A stretch of 32,550 nucleotides of DNA from Firm-04 sp045642925 (GTDB lineage: Bacteria; Bacillota; Clostridia; Oscillospirales; Ruminococcaceae): contig JAZUJW010000031.1 of NCBI GenBank assembly GCA_045642925.1, positions 1 to 32,550 on the forward strand. Direction: 5' to 3'. The notes under the pieces were generated by a model, which saw nothing but the letters and a program-made list of their open reading frames with translations, was not told the origin of the DNA and ran no database searches. A program made the translations under genes and the position numbers. Of this stretch, positions 16,466 through 23,196 are shown in pieces. Each line of letters opens with the position of its first letter. Position 1 is the stretch's first letter.

Positions 16466-16870
16466 ATGGAAACATTTTTCTCAATTTCTGAGCAAACACA
16501 GCTTTTTCTTGGGAGCGTCCTGTTGGGATTGCCAATCGGTCTGCTTCTGGACGGATTCCGTTTTTTACGAATGCTCCTGCCGCATCACTCCGCGGCAGTC
16601 TTTCTGGAAGACTCTGCATTGACCGCAGGTGCGATGTTCCTTCTGCAAACATATGCGGTAATGTTTGGCAGAAGTGAGATGCGCGGTTATTTCTGCATTG
16701 GTGCTGCACTTGGCTTTTTACTGTATTTGCTGACAATTGGATGCGTTCTGACCAGAATGCGGCAAAAGCTTTGCCATGCAGCCGCAAAGGGACGGCGAAT
16801 CCTGCTGTTTCTTCCACGAAAAATACGAAAACACGCTGCTATCCGACTGTGTTCGAAAAAAAACAGTTGA
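16466..16870 (+). CDS. yabQ: Spore cortex biosynthesis protein YabQ
   Basis: A 134-residue membrane protein with hydrophobic segments at about 12-35, 48-66 and 74-95 and a basic C-terminus (KGRR, RKIRKH). This matches the YabQ family, whose B. subtilis member is a mother-cell outer forespore membrane protein required for cortex formation. Sequence similarity in this family is low; position next to yabP and before divIC is a large part of the evidence. The start has AGGAG upstream. Confidence 0.88.
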   Translation: METFFSISEQTQLFLGSVLLGLPIGLLLDGFRFLRMLLPHHSAAVFLEDSALTAGAMFLLQTYAVMFGRSEMRGYFCIGAALGFLLYLLTIGCVLTRMRQKLCHAAAKGRRILLFLPRKIRKHAAIRLCSKKNS

Positions 16871-16886
16871 AAATCAAAAAAACCCC

Positions 16887-16915
16887 TTGACCATTTACGG
16901 AAAAAGCGGTATAAT
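16887..16915 (+). promoter_or_regulatory. Sigma-A promoter for divIC-yabR
   Basis: TTGACC (16887-16892), a 17-base spacer, TATAAT (16910-16915). It would give vegetative expression of divIC and yabR independent of the sporulation genes upstream. Confidence 0.88.
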
Positions 16916-16977
16916 GAAGGTTAAAAGCGGCGGATAAACCGTCCGAGATGAAATCAACACAGAGAATAGGTGAGAAA

Positions 16978-17304
16978 ATGGAAAGCAATATGGGTTCACG
17001 AAAGCAGAATGCGAAATATCGGAACCGCATGATTCTGGATTGGCTGATTACGCGGCTGATTGTCGTCGCATTTGTGATCGGCTGTTTGATTTCAATTGTA
17101 TCCACACAGTCTACACTGATCGAGAAGAAACAGGAACTTGCGGAATTGGAGTCTGCAATTGATGAAGTCAAAGCAGAGAATGTGGAACTGGAGCGCATTT
17201 TGGAAAGCGATGACATGGATGCGTACATGGAGCGTCAGGCAATTGAAGAACTGAACTATGCGTATCCGAATGAGCGGCGTTTTTATGATACGTCCAGAGA
17301 TTGA
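16978..17304 (+). CDS. divIC: Septum formation initiator DivIC/FtsB family
   Basis: A 108-residue bitopic membrane protein: basic cytoplasmic N-terminus (1-22), one membrane helix (about 23-42), then a coiled coil (about 45-76, KKQELAELESAIDEVKAENV), the typical DivIC/FtsB plan. It acts in the divisome with FtsL and DivIB. The ATG at 16978 is chosen because AGGTGA lies just upstream; an ATG at 16948 is in frame but has no good ribosome site. Gene order with yabPQ and yabR supports the DivIC name. Confidence 0.92.
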   Translation: MESNMGSRKQNAKYRNRMILDWLITRLIVVAFVIGCLISIVSTQSTLIEKKQELAELESAIDEVKAENVELERILESDDMDAYMERQAIEELNYAYPNERRFYDTSRD

Positions 17305-17331
17305 AGAATAATGGAAAGATGAGGTCACAGT

Positions 17332-17811
17332 ATGCAGTTGGAGATCGGGCAGATTTATGAAGGACACGTCAAGAGCATTACGCAGTATGGCGCATTTGTG
17401 GAGGTTACAGCAATCAATGAAGCAGGTGCTTCGGTGACTGTGACGGGAATGGTGCATATTTCAGAGGTTGCCAATACGTTTGTGCGGGATATTCATGATT
17501 TCCTGAAAGAAGACGATACAGTGCGTGTGAAGGTACTGGGGGTAAATCCGCAGGGAAAGATCAGTTTTTCGATAAAGCAAGCGATGCCGAATGAAGGGCA
17601 GGCAAGTGGAGAAGGCGGACAGCAGAAACGGAGACCGCGAGAGAATCGGGACGCGCAAAAGCCGCGGGTATACGAACCGAAGAAGCACATTCCGCAGTCA
17701 GAGATGTCGTTTGAAGATATGATGCTGCATTTCAAGCAATGCAGTGAAGAAAACATTTGTGATTTGAAGCGTGGCAGTGAGCGCAAGGGTGGTTCGCGCA
17801 GTCGGAAATAA
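17332..17811 (+). CDS. yabR: S1 RNA-binding protein YabR
   Basis: A 159-residue protein. The N-terminal S1 domain (about 1-85: GQIYEGHVKSITQYGAFVEV, GMVHISEVA, VRVKVLGVNPQGKISFSIKQ) has a slightly extended loop (residues 25-39). The C-terminal part is disordered, Gly/Arg/Lys/Gln-rich (about 86-130), and ends in a basic Ser/Gly/Arg tail. It probably binds RNA or ribosomes. It follows divIC by 27 bases with GAGGT before the ATG. Confidence 0.92.
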   Translation: MQLEIGQIYEGHVKSITQYGAFVEVTAINEAGASVTVTGMVHISEVANTFVRDIHDFLKEDDTVRVKVLGVNPQGKISFSIKQAMPNEGQASGEGGQQKRRPRENRDAQKPRVYEPKKHIPQSEMSFEDMMLHFKQCSEENICDLKRGSERKGGSRSRK

Positions 17812-17875
17812 TCTTTTTCGGACGAACGAATCAGAAAGGGGTTTCCCCTCGTGTCGTACCCGACATAAATAAAGA

Positions 17876-17912
17876 GAGGCAAGAGAAAGGCATAATACCG
17901 TTCTCTTGCCTC
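17876..17912. terminator. Bidirectional terminator hairpin of the recurring type
   Basis: Stem GAGGCAAGAGAA / TTCTCTTGCCTC lies between the convergent yabR and trmO genes. The GGCAAGAGAACGGTAT segment, read on the minus strand, matches the copy at 22963. The T-run after it is poor on both strands. Confidence 0.75.
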
Positions 17913-17947
17913 ATTGTCTTTTGATCGGATACGAAAAGAGTGTTTCA

Positions 17948-17978
17948 CGCTTTGCGTGCATAGCCATTTTGATACGGA
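17948..17978 (+). repeat. Dispersed motif copy between yabR and trmO
   Basis: CGCTTTGCGTGCATAGCC followed by ATTTTGATACGGA, matching 16051-16081 and 23155-23185 with identical spacing. It lies ten bases from the trmO stop codon. Confidence 0.75.
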
Positions 17979-17987
17979 TAAATCCCC

Positions 17988-18677
17988 TCATTCCTCGTGC
18001 GCTTTCTCTATCACTTCTACTACCATTAAATCATTTCCATCTACTCGGAATCGAATATCATAATCTGCATACAAAACGCCGTAAATCCGTTCTTTATCAT
18101 CACTATACCCCGGTCTTGGATCTTGCTCCAATACCGCCCGCGCCGCTTCCCGCTTCCCCTCCGGCATCGTCTTTATCCATCCTTCCGGATCCGAAACCGT
18201 CAGTAAATGTGTGCGTGTCATCGCTGTATACCCCTCAGACGCATCCGGATGACAATCCGTAAACGGAATGTATGGCTTGATATCATAAATCGGTGTGCCA
18301 TCCAGCAAATCAACCCCCGATACATCCAGAATCACCTGCGCCCCTTCTACCCGAATCCCATCCAGCTTCACACACGAAAGCCCTATCGGATTCGGTCGAA
18401 ACGGCGACCGCGTCGCAAATACGCCCACACGCTGATTTCCACCCAGCCGCGGCGGCCGTACCGTCGCAGACCAGCCTTTTCCATCAGGTTTCTTCGCTTC
18501 CGAAAATTCCCACAAAATCCAGATGTGTGAGAACGCCTCCAGACCACGCACGGCTTCTGCACGACTGTATGCAGGACAGAATACAATCTCTCCTTTCAGT
18601 GCGGGAATGATGCCGCTTTGACGCGGAATGCCGAATTTACTTGTAAAATCATTTCTCATATAGGCAATGGGTTCCAT
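17988..18677 (-). CDS. trmO: tRNA (N6-threonylcarbamoyladenosine(37)-N6)-methyltransferase TrmO
   Basis: A 229-residue protein of the TrmO/YaeB (UPF0066) family. The beta-barrel domain is N-terminal, with the family signature RPPRLGGN (74-81) ... GVFATRSPFRPNPIGLS (85-101) and PYIPFTD (135-141). TrmO uses S-adenosylmethionine to methylate t6A37 in some tRNAs that read ACY codons. The ATG at 18677 follows AAGGAG by ten bases; the open frame further upstream crosses the promoter at 18711-18739 and is not coding. Confidence 0.92.
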   Translation of the reverse strand: MEPIAYMRNDFTSKFGIPRQSGIIPALKGEIVFCPAYSRAEAVRGLEAFSHIWILWEFSEAKKPDGKGWSATVRPPRLGGNQRVGVFATRSPFRPNPIGLSCVKLDGIRVEGAQVILDVSGVDLLDGTPIYDIKPYIPFTDCHPDASEGYTAMTRTHLLTVSDPEGWIKTMPEGKREAARAVLEQDPRPGYSDDKERIYGVLYADYDIRFRVDGNDLMVVEVIEKAHEE

Positions 18678-18710
18678 AGACTCTGCGCTCCTTTTTGTTG
18701 ATGCCCTTCC

Positions 18711-18739
18711 AGTATACCACAAAAATGCCGCGCTGTCAA
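18711..18739 (-). promoter_or_regulatory. Sigma-A promoter for trmO
   Basis: On the minus strand, TTGACA (18734-18739), a 17-base spacer, TATACT (18711-18716). It lies only five bases past the stop codon of the anti-sigma-like gene, with no terminator between. Confidence 0.9.
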
Positions 18740-18744
18740 AGTCC

Positions 18745-20025
18745 TCATTCCGCTTCTTGCAAATATTTCCCCTCAATCGCAGGAACATACACATATAAAT
18801 AATTGCTGATTCCCTGTTCCAGCGGTTCTACACACAGAATAAAACGATAATACGGCAAATAATGCGAATAGGACTGCCCTGTGAGGTAAATCAGGTCACT
18901 GCCTGCAATCATATCAGGCGTAATCGTATCAATGCGCTGGAGTTCATCCGTGAGATTCCCCGAAAGCAATTGATTTCGCGCATCTTCCGGCGAAATCAGC
19001 GGATAATCACCAAGATACTGCGCCGCTGCAAGAAAATTTATTTTACGCAGAAGCAGAAGATTGCCATTGTCATCAAACGGCGCTTGCGCATACGAAAAAT
19101 TATAGTTCAGAATTTGCTGCAAGCTGTCGCCTGTCTGGTCATAGAGTTGCTGCGTGGAAATCGGGCGATACTGATAGGTATAGTCCGTATGCAGGGCAAT
19201 CTGCGGCTGTTCCATACGGAAAAAGTCTGCATACTTCTCCATAATATATGCAATGGACGCACGCTGTTCCTCCTGCGTGGAGGACGCCGAAATCTGATAT
19301 TTCGCGGGCAGTTTTAAACCGTCTTCGAAAAATACTGTAACTTCGCCATTTCCATATACGTTTATATAGCCGCCGAAAAAGGTGGCTTTCAACAGATATG
19401 CCACGTTGTCATAATTCGTTGCGGCAGGCTGTCCACCCATTTGGAAGCTTTCCTGCTGCTTCGCATATTTTTCTTGCTGGTCGGGCGTATAGATTTCGTT
19501 GAAGCGCTCAAACTGCGTATCTGTGATGTGTTTCCCAATGGCATCCGCTGCCTGCTTTGCAAGGGTTAGCAGACTTTCTTCATCAAGATAAATGGGCAGC
19601 CCTTTCGTTTCTTCCGCAAATGCGAGATTCCGATATACAGGCAGCGTGGTTGGTGCAGTATCTGCTGACCACGGATTGCCTTGCGTGATATCCTCTGCGG
19701 ATTTCATATAATAAGTGTAGTCCGAGAAACTGCCTTCGCCGCCTGTCGGTGCATGGCTCTTCAAAGCAATAATCGGCAGGTTCGTTTGCGCATCAGTGAC
19801 GGCAGGGGTTGTCCCTTCCACAACACCATGCAGTATCGGTTCTTTGTATGATTTCGGAAAATGATTTGCAAGCAGCGAACCAATGCCGACTACCGCTGCA
19901 AGGCAGGCTGCAACGGCGGAAATGCGCCAAAACAGGTTCTTTTTCGGCAAGACATCCGTTTCTGTTGCTTCCAGCACCGTTTCATCGGTTTCTCCGATTG
20001 CTAGCATTAAATCATGAACATTCAT
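18745..20025 (-). CDS. Probable membrane-bound anti-sigma factor
   Basis: A 426-residue protein with a short acidic cytoplasmic N-terminus (1-29), one membrane helix (about 33-54) and a large extracellular domain of about 370 residues that I do not recognise (VSGDL-type sensing motifs not seen). No zinc anti-sigma HxxxCxxC motif is present. The anti-sigma role is inferred from topology and from overlap with the ECF sigma gene: its ATG at 20025 lies inside the last codons of that gene, and AAAGGAG is eight bases upstream. The longer open frame reaching 20454 overlaps the sigma gene and is rejected. Confidence 0.7.
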   Translation of the reverse strand: MNVHDLMLAIGETDETVLEATETDVLPKKNLFWRISAVAACLAAVVGIGSLLANHFPKSYKEPILHGVVEGTTPAVTDAQTNLPIIALKSHAPTGGEGSFSDYTYYMKSAEDITQGNPWSADTAPTTLPVYRNLAFAEETKGLPIYLDEESLLTLAKQAADAIGKHITDTQFERFNEIYTPDQQEKYAKQQESFQMGGQPAATNYDNVAYLLKATFFGGYINVYGNGEVTVFFEDGLKLPAKYQISASSTQEEQRASIAYIMEKYADFFRMEQPQIALHTDYTYQYRPISTQQLYDQTGDSLQQILNYNFSYAQAPFDDNGNLLLLRKINFLAAAQYLGDYPLISPEDARNQLLSGNLTDELQRIDTITPDMIAGSDLIYLTGQSYSHYLPYYRFILCVEPLEQGISNYLYVYVPAIEGKYLQEAE

Positions 20026-20596
20026 TTGTGACGCTCCTTTCTGTAAGCCATCCCTCCCGCACAAGATGCTTGCGCAGCTTACTGCGGACACGGGATAAAA
20101 TGACAGGGACATGATTTGCGGCAAGATGATAACGCTGTGCGATTTCTTCAGCGGATTCTCCGTAGAAATAGCGGCGCAGAAATACATTTCGGTCGCGGGC
20201 AGAAAGTCCGCCAAGAAATGCTTTGACACATCCTGCCAAGGCTGCGGCATCTGCTTCCGCTTCCACAGACTGCGTATCTGCAAGCGTTTCAGACAGTTCT
20301 TCCAGCAGAATCCGTGCTTCTGCGGAACGCTTTTCGGCAGAAGTTCTGCGCAGACGGTCATATGCAAGATTTCGTGTGATTTTTGCAAGATATGCCCGCA
20401 AAGAAGACGGTCGCTGCGGCGGGATGCTGTTCCATGCACGCATCCATGTGTCATTACAGCATTCTTCCGCGTCTTCGGGACTGTTCAGGAACCGCATGGC
20501 GATGCTTTGACAGAGGGTTCCGAAGTCTGCGGCAACGTCTTCCAGCACTGATGCATCACGGGCAAAAAAACGCTCTATAAGTTCGGTTTGTTCCAA
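20012..20596 (-). CDS. ECF-type RNA polymerase sigma factor
   Basis: A 194-residue sigma-70 family protein. Region 2 is at about 23-85 (MRFLNSPEDAEECCNDTWMR ... YLAKITRNLAYDRLRR). Region 4 is at about 130-185 (LSARDRNVFLRRYFYGES, then helix-turn-helix AEEIAQRYHLAANHVPVILS). There is no region 3, as expected for the ECF group. The start is a TTG at 20596 with AAAGGAGG eight bases upstream; no ATG is available. It overlaps the downstream anti-sigma-like gene by 14 bases. An ECF-like promoter at 20636-20663 suggests autoregulation. Confidence 0.92.
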   Translation of the reverse strand: MEQTELIERFFARDASVLEDVAADFGTLCQSIAMRFLNSPEDAEECCNDTWMRAWNSIPPQRPSSLRAYLAKITRNLAYDRLRRTSAEKRSAEARILLEELSETLADTQSVEAEADAAALAGCVKAFLGGLSARDRNVFLRRYFYGESAEEIAQRYHLAANHVPVILSRVRSKLRKHLVREGWLTERSVTNECS

Positions 20597-20635
20597 ATGG
20601 GATTCCTCCTTTCTGAAAGGCCTTTCACTCTATAA

Positions 20636-20663
20636 GACGCAAAATCGGAGTGAAATATTACAA
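20636..20663 (-). promoter_or_regulatory. Candidate ECF-type (autoregulated) promoter
   Basis: On the minus strand, TTGTAAT (20657-20663), a 17-base spacer, then CGTC (20636-20639) followed by TTATA. A GTAA(T/C)-spacer-CGTC pattern is typical of ECF promoters in Firmicutes. No good sigma-A hexamers were found here. Confidence 0.55.
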
Positions 20664-20719
20664 CGAATTTTACACTTTTTTCGCCCTGAATTTTATGCAG
20701 AAATGAATGGCAAAAATAC

Positions 20720-20748
20720 TTGACGTGACTGAAAAAATGCGATATAAT
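20720..20748 (+). promoter_or_regulatory. Sigma-A promoter for the LRR protein
   Basis: TTGACG (20720-20725), a 17-base spacer, TATAAT (20743-20748). Confidence 0.9.
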
Positions 20749-20763
20749 AAAATACAGGGCGTT

Positions 20764-20794
20764 TTCCGCGAAGGTGTACAGAAACTTCGCGGAA
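20764..20794 (+). promoter_or_regulatory. Strong 5' leader hairpin of the LRR gene
   Basis: A perfect 10-bp stem (TTCCGCGAAG / CTTCGCGGAA) with an 11-base loop, about ten bases downstream of the expected transcription start and 45 bases before the ATG. No T-run follows, so it is not a terminator. It could stabilise the 5' end or bind a regulator. Confidence 0.6.
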
Positions 20795-20838
20795 TGCGCA
20801 TCTTTTATGATATCAGAGATAATGGCGGAGTACGGAAA

Positions 20839-22563
20839 ATGAAGGCATTGAAAAAAAATAAACTGCTGTTGCTGCCCATCATTGCAGGCGTTATTGCAGT
20901 GTTGAGCTTTACAGCAGTCATTGTTGTGTATCAAAAATCGGACGTGGTCGCATTCGGACATGAAACCAATGCATTTACGCTGACACTGGACTTCCAAGGG
21001 GATGAGATCTCCGATTATGCGGCACTGGAAAATACCCTTTCACAATTCCACAACTTATGGCGTGTGAATCTGGGTTCATATCCGATTTCTGTGAATCAAC
21101 TGACAGAACTATCTGAACTGCATCCGAAAACCAAATTTGCGTGCGATACCTTTGTCAATCTGCACGGTATGATTGCGGAAACCAATGCAACAGAGCTGGA
21201 TTTCACAGATTATCCGATTACCGATGGCAGTACCCTGAAAAAAGAACTTTCCAATTTTCCGTATCTTTATAAAGTCACGTTTGGCGAAAACACGATTCCG
21301 CTGGAAGACCGCAGAGCCTTGCAAACGCTGTATCCGAGCATTATCTTTGACTGTGTCAGTACAGTCAACCTTTCGGGGCAGGATGTGCGGGAAGATGCAG
21401 AAGAAGCCAAATTAGAGGTCGAATCGCTGGATGGCAAGGAACTCTTGAAGAAACTGGTCGATTTGCCCAATCTGAAAAAGCTTTCGTGCCATAGTGCGGC
21501 AATTCCGCTGGAACAATGTGAAGAACTTGCACAGAAATATCCTGACATTGAATTTTCCCTTGCAGGCGAATTTGAAATGTACGGCAAGAAATTCCGTACA
21601 GATGACAAATCCATTGACCTTTCAAAGGTCAAGCTGAATGACCATCTTGAAGATGACCTGAAAATTTTCACGAATCTTGAAAAAGTAGACCTGCACGGTC
21701 AGCCGATCAACCGCGAAAAGCAAGTATCACTTGCAAAGGCGTATCCTGACGTGCTGTTTGGCTGGATGGTTGAGATTGCCGATGTGGAAGCAGATTCATT
21801 TGACACGGAACTGATACTGGACGGACATCCCATCGGAGAGATGGAGAAGTTCCATGAAAGCCTGATGCTTCTGCCGAATCTTGACCTATTACAAATGTGT
21901 GACTGTGGCATTTCGAATGAAGACATGGCGGCACTGCGCAGTCAATACCCGAATACAGAAGTAGTATGGCGGGTATATCTTGGCAAGTGGTCGATGCTGA
22001 CGAATGCGGAAGCATTCTCGGTGCAGATTTGGAAATACGATTATCGCCGCATGACCTCGGCAGACATTCAGGTATTGAAATACTGCAACAAGCTGAAGGC
22101 ACTGGATGTTGGACATCAGGCAATCACAGATATTTCGGTAATTGGAGATTATCTGCCTGAACTGCGTGTACTGATTCTGGCGGATAATGCAGTCAGTGAT
22201 TTGACACCGCTTTCGAAACTGAAGCATCTGCATTATCTGGAAGTCTTTTTGAATCGCATTCGGGATTTGTCGCCGCTGGCGGAATGCACAGAGATGGTCG
22301 ATTTGAATGTCAGTTACAATTATGGTATCTGGGACGTATCGCCCATCAGTAATTTCCCGATGATGGAGCGTTTATGGATGGAGCACACTTCGATTTCGTA
22401 TGGTTCATTTATGGATTTACAGGGAATTTATCCGGATGCGACGCTGGTATTATATGGTACGGGTTCGGTAGACCATGGCTGGCGCACACATGAGCGTTAT
22501 TATGCGATGCAGGATTCCTATCATAATAATTATCTAAGTGAATCATTCTCAAGATTTGGCTAA
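20839..22563 (+). CDS. Membrane-anchored leucine-rich repeat protein
   Basis: A 574-residue protein with a basic N-terminus and one membrane helix (about 9-31), the rest extracellular. Residues about 45-385 are five divergent tandem units of 68-70 residues, each ending in a (H/Y)P motif (positions 95, 165, 234, 302, 370). Canonical LRRs of about 22 residues follow at about 418-515 (LKALDVGHQAITDISVIGDY, LRVLILADNAVSDLTPLSKL). Such proteins mediate protein contacts; the ligand is unknown. The ATG at 20839 is chosen because it follows GGAG and begins the basic-hydrophobic anchor; the frame is open back to 20707 but crosses the promoter. It is divergent from the ECF sigma gene. Confidence 0.88.
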   Translation: MKALKKNKLLLLPIIAGVIAVLSFTAVIVVYQKSDVVAFGHETNAFTLTLDFQGDEISDYAALENTLSQFHNLWRVNLGSYPISVNQLTELSELHPKTKFACDTFVNLHGMIAETNATELDFTDYPITDGSTLKKELSNFPYLYKVTFGENTIPLEDRRALQTLYPSIIFDCVSTVNLSGQDVREDAEEAKLEVESLDGKELLKKLVDLPNLKKLSCHSAAIPLEQCEELAQKYPDIEFSLAGEFEMYGKKFRTDDKSIDLSKVKLNDHLEDDLKIFTNLEKVDLHGQPINREKQVSLAKAYPDVLFGWMVEIADVEADSFDTELILDGHPIGEMEKFHESLMLLPNLDLLQMCDCGISNEDMAALRSQYPNTEVVWRVYLGKWSMLTNAEAFSVQIWKYDYRRMTSADIQVLKYCNKLKALDVGHQAITDISVIGDYLPELRVLILADNAVSDLTPLSKLKHLHYLEVFLNRIRDLSPLAECTEMVDLNVSYNYGIWDVSPISNFPMMERLWMEHTSISYGSFMDLQGIYPDATLVLYGTGSVDHGWRTHERYYAMQDSYHNNYLSESFSRFG

Positions 22564-22565
22564 AG

Positions 22566-22925
22566 ATTGAAAGCACCTCCCGCACCCAATCATGAGGATT
22601 CCAAAGGGAATCATTCCCTTTGGCGAAGTCCAGAGGCAGCGCCTCCGGACGCCAACAGACTGCAAGCAGTCTGCACCGCCAAGCCGTAAGGCGGGCTTTG
22701 TGCGGTGTTGCCTTAAGGCAACACCGCACAGAGCTGGTGGTACAGATGCGCAGTCAAATTTTTCGTCAGATTGTATAGAAATGACGCCGCTGGGCTGACG
22801 CCCAGCAAGGAATTTCTGTGCAAGATGGCGGAAAATTTGCAAGCAGATGTGCCGCCAAGCCGCAAGGCGTGCTTTGTGCGGTGTAGCCTTAAGGCAATAC
22901 CGCACAGAGCTGGTGTTGCCTTAAG
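22566..22925 (+). repeat. Composite palindromic repeat cluster
   Basis: No gene is seen between the convergent LRR and GH43-CE1 genes (22564-23196). Modules here: a lead segment (22566-22597), a palindrome CCAAAGGGAAT/ATTCCCTTTGG (22601-22623), an imperfect palindrome GTCCAGAGGC/GCCTCCGGAC (22628-22650), a palindrome CAGACTGC/GCAGTCTG (22656-22673), a perfect 32-bp palindrome (22699-22730), a segment identical to the left window end (22716-22814), a second imperfect palindrome (22875-22906) and a partial third copy (22913-22925). Confidence 0.9.
22699..22730. repeat. Perfect 32-bp palindrome
   Basis: Arms TGTGCGGTGTTGCCTT and AAGGCAACACCGCACA with no loop. A diverged copy of the same size lies at 22875-22906. 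Half of it recurs at 78-99. Confidence 0.95.
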
Positions 22926-22961
22926 AGTTTCCCCCATGCATTTCCCATGATGAAACAAAGG

Positions 22962-22999
22962 AAGGCAAGAGAACGGTATAAACCATATCTCTTGCCTCT
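22962..22999. terminator. Terminator-like hairpin of the recurring type
   Basis: Stem AGGCAAGAGA / TCTCTTGCCT (22963-22972 and 22988-22997) followed by CTTTTGCTTTTC. It shares its stem and inner GGTAT segment with 4494-4530 and 17876-17912. It is 400 bases from the LRR stop, so it is not a simple gene-end terminator here. Confidence 0.75.
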
Positions 23000-23062
23000 T
23001 TTGCTTTTCATGGAGGGAACCACTCCTGATTCGTTGTAAGGAAACAGGGGTGTTTCGCCGAC

Positions 23063-23185
23063 TGCGGTGCAGACTGCTTGCAGTCTGTTTGCGTCCAGAG
23101 GCGCTGCCTCCGGACTTCGCAAGCTTTTGAAAAAGCCACGCAAAACTTTCATTTCGCTTCGCGTGCATAGCCAGATCGTTACGGA
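23063..23185 (-). repeat. Inverted partner of 22628-22680 plus dispersed 3' motif
   Basis: Read on the minus strand, 23063-23115 matches 22628-22680 at all but about four positions, giving inverted repeats of about 53 bp around roughly 380 bp. It contains CAGACTGC/GCAGTCTG (23070-23087) and GTCCAGAGGC/GCCTCCGGAC (23093-23115). An A-rich segment and the motif CGCTTCGCGTGCATAGCC (23155-23172) with TTACGGA follow, ending 12 bases from the GH43-CE1 stop. Confidence 0.85.
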
Positions 23186-23196
23186 AAGACTTTCAC

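Noticed and set aside
20026..20454. Upstream extension of the anti-sigma-like gene
   Set aside because: It overlaps the ECF sigma gene in another frame; the ATG at 20025 has a good ribosome site and a sensible topology.
22592..23168. Several short open frames in the repeat cluster
   Set aside because: They translate palindromic repeats, and similar frames appear wherever the repeats occur; they show no ribosome sites.
22566..23185. CRISPR-like array
   Set aside because: The repeats are of different kinds, differ in spacing and orientation, and have no regular spacers or cas genes nearby.
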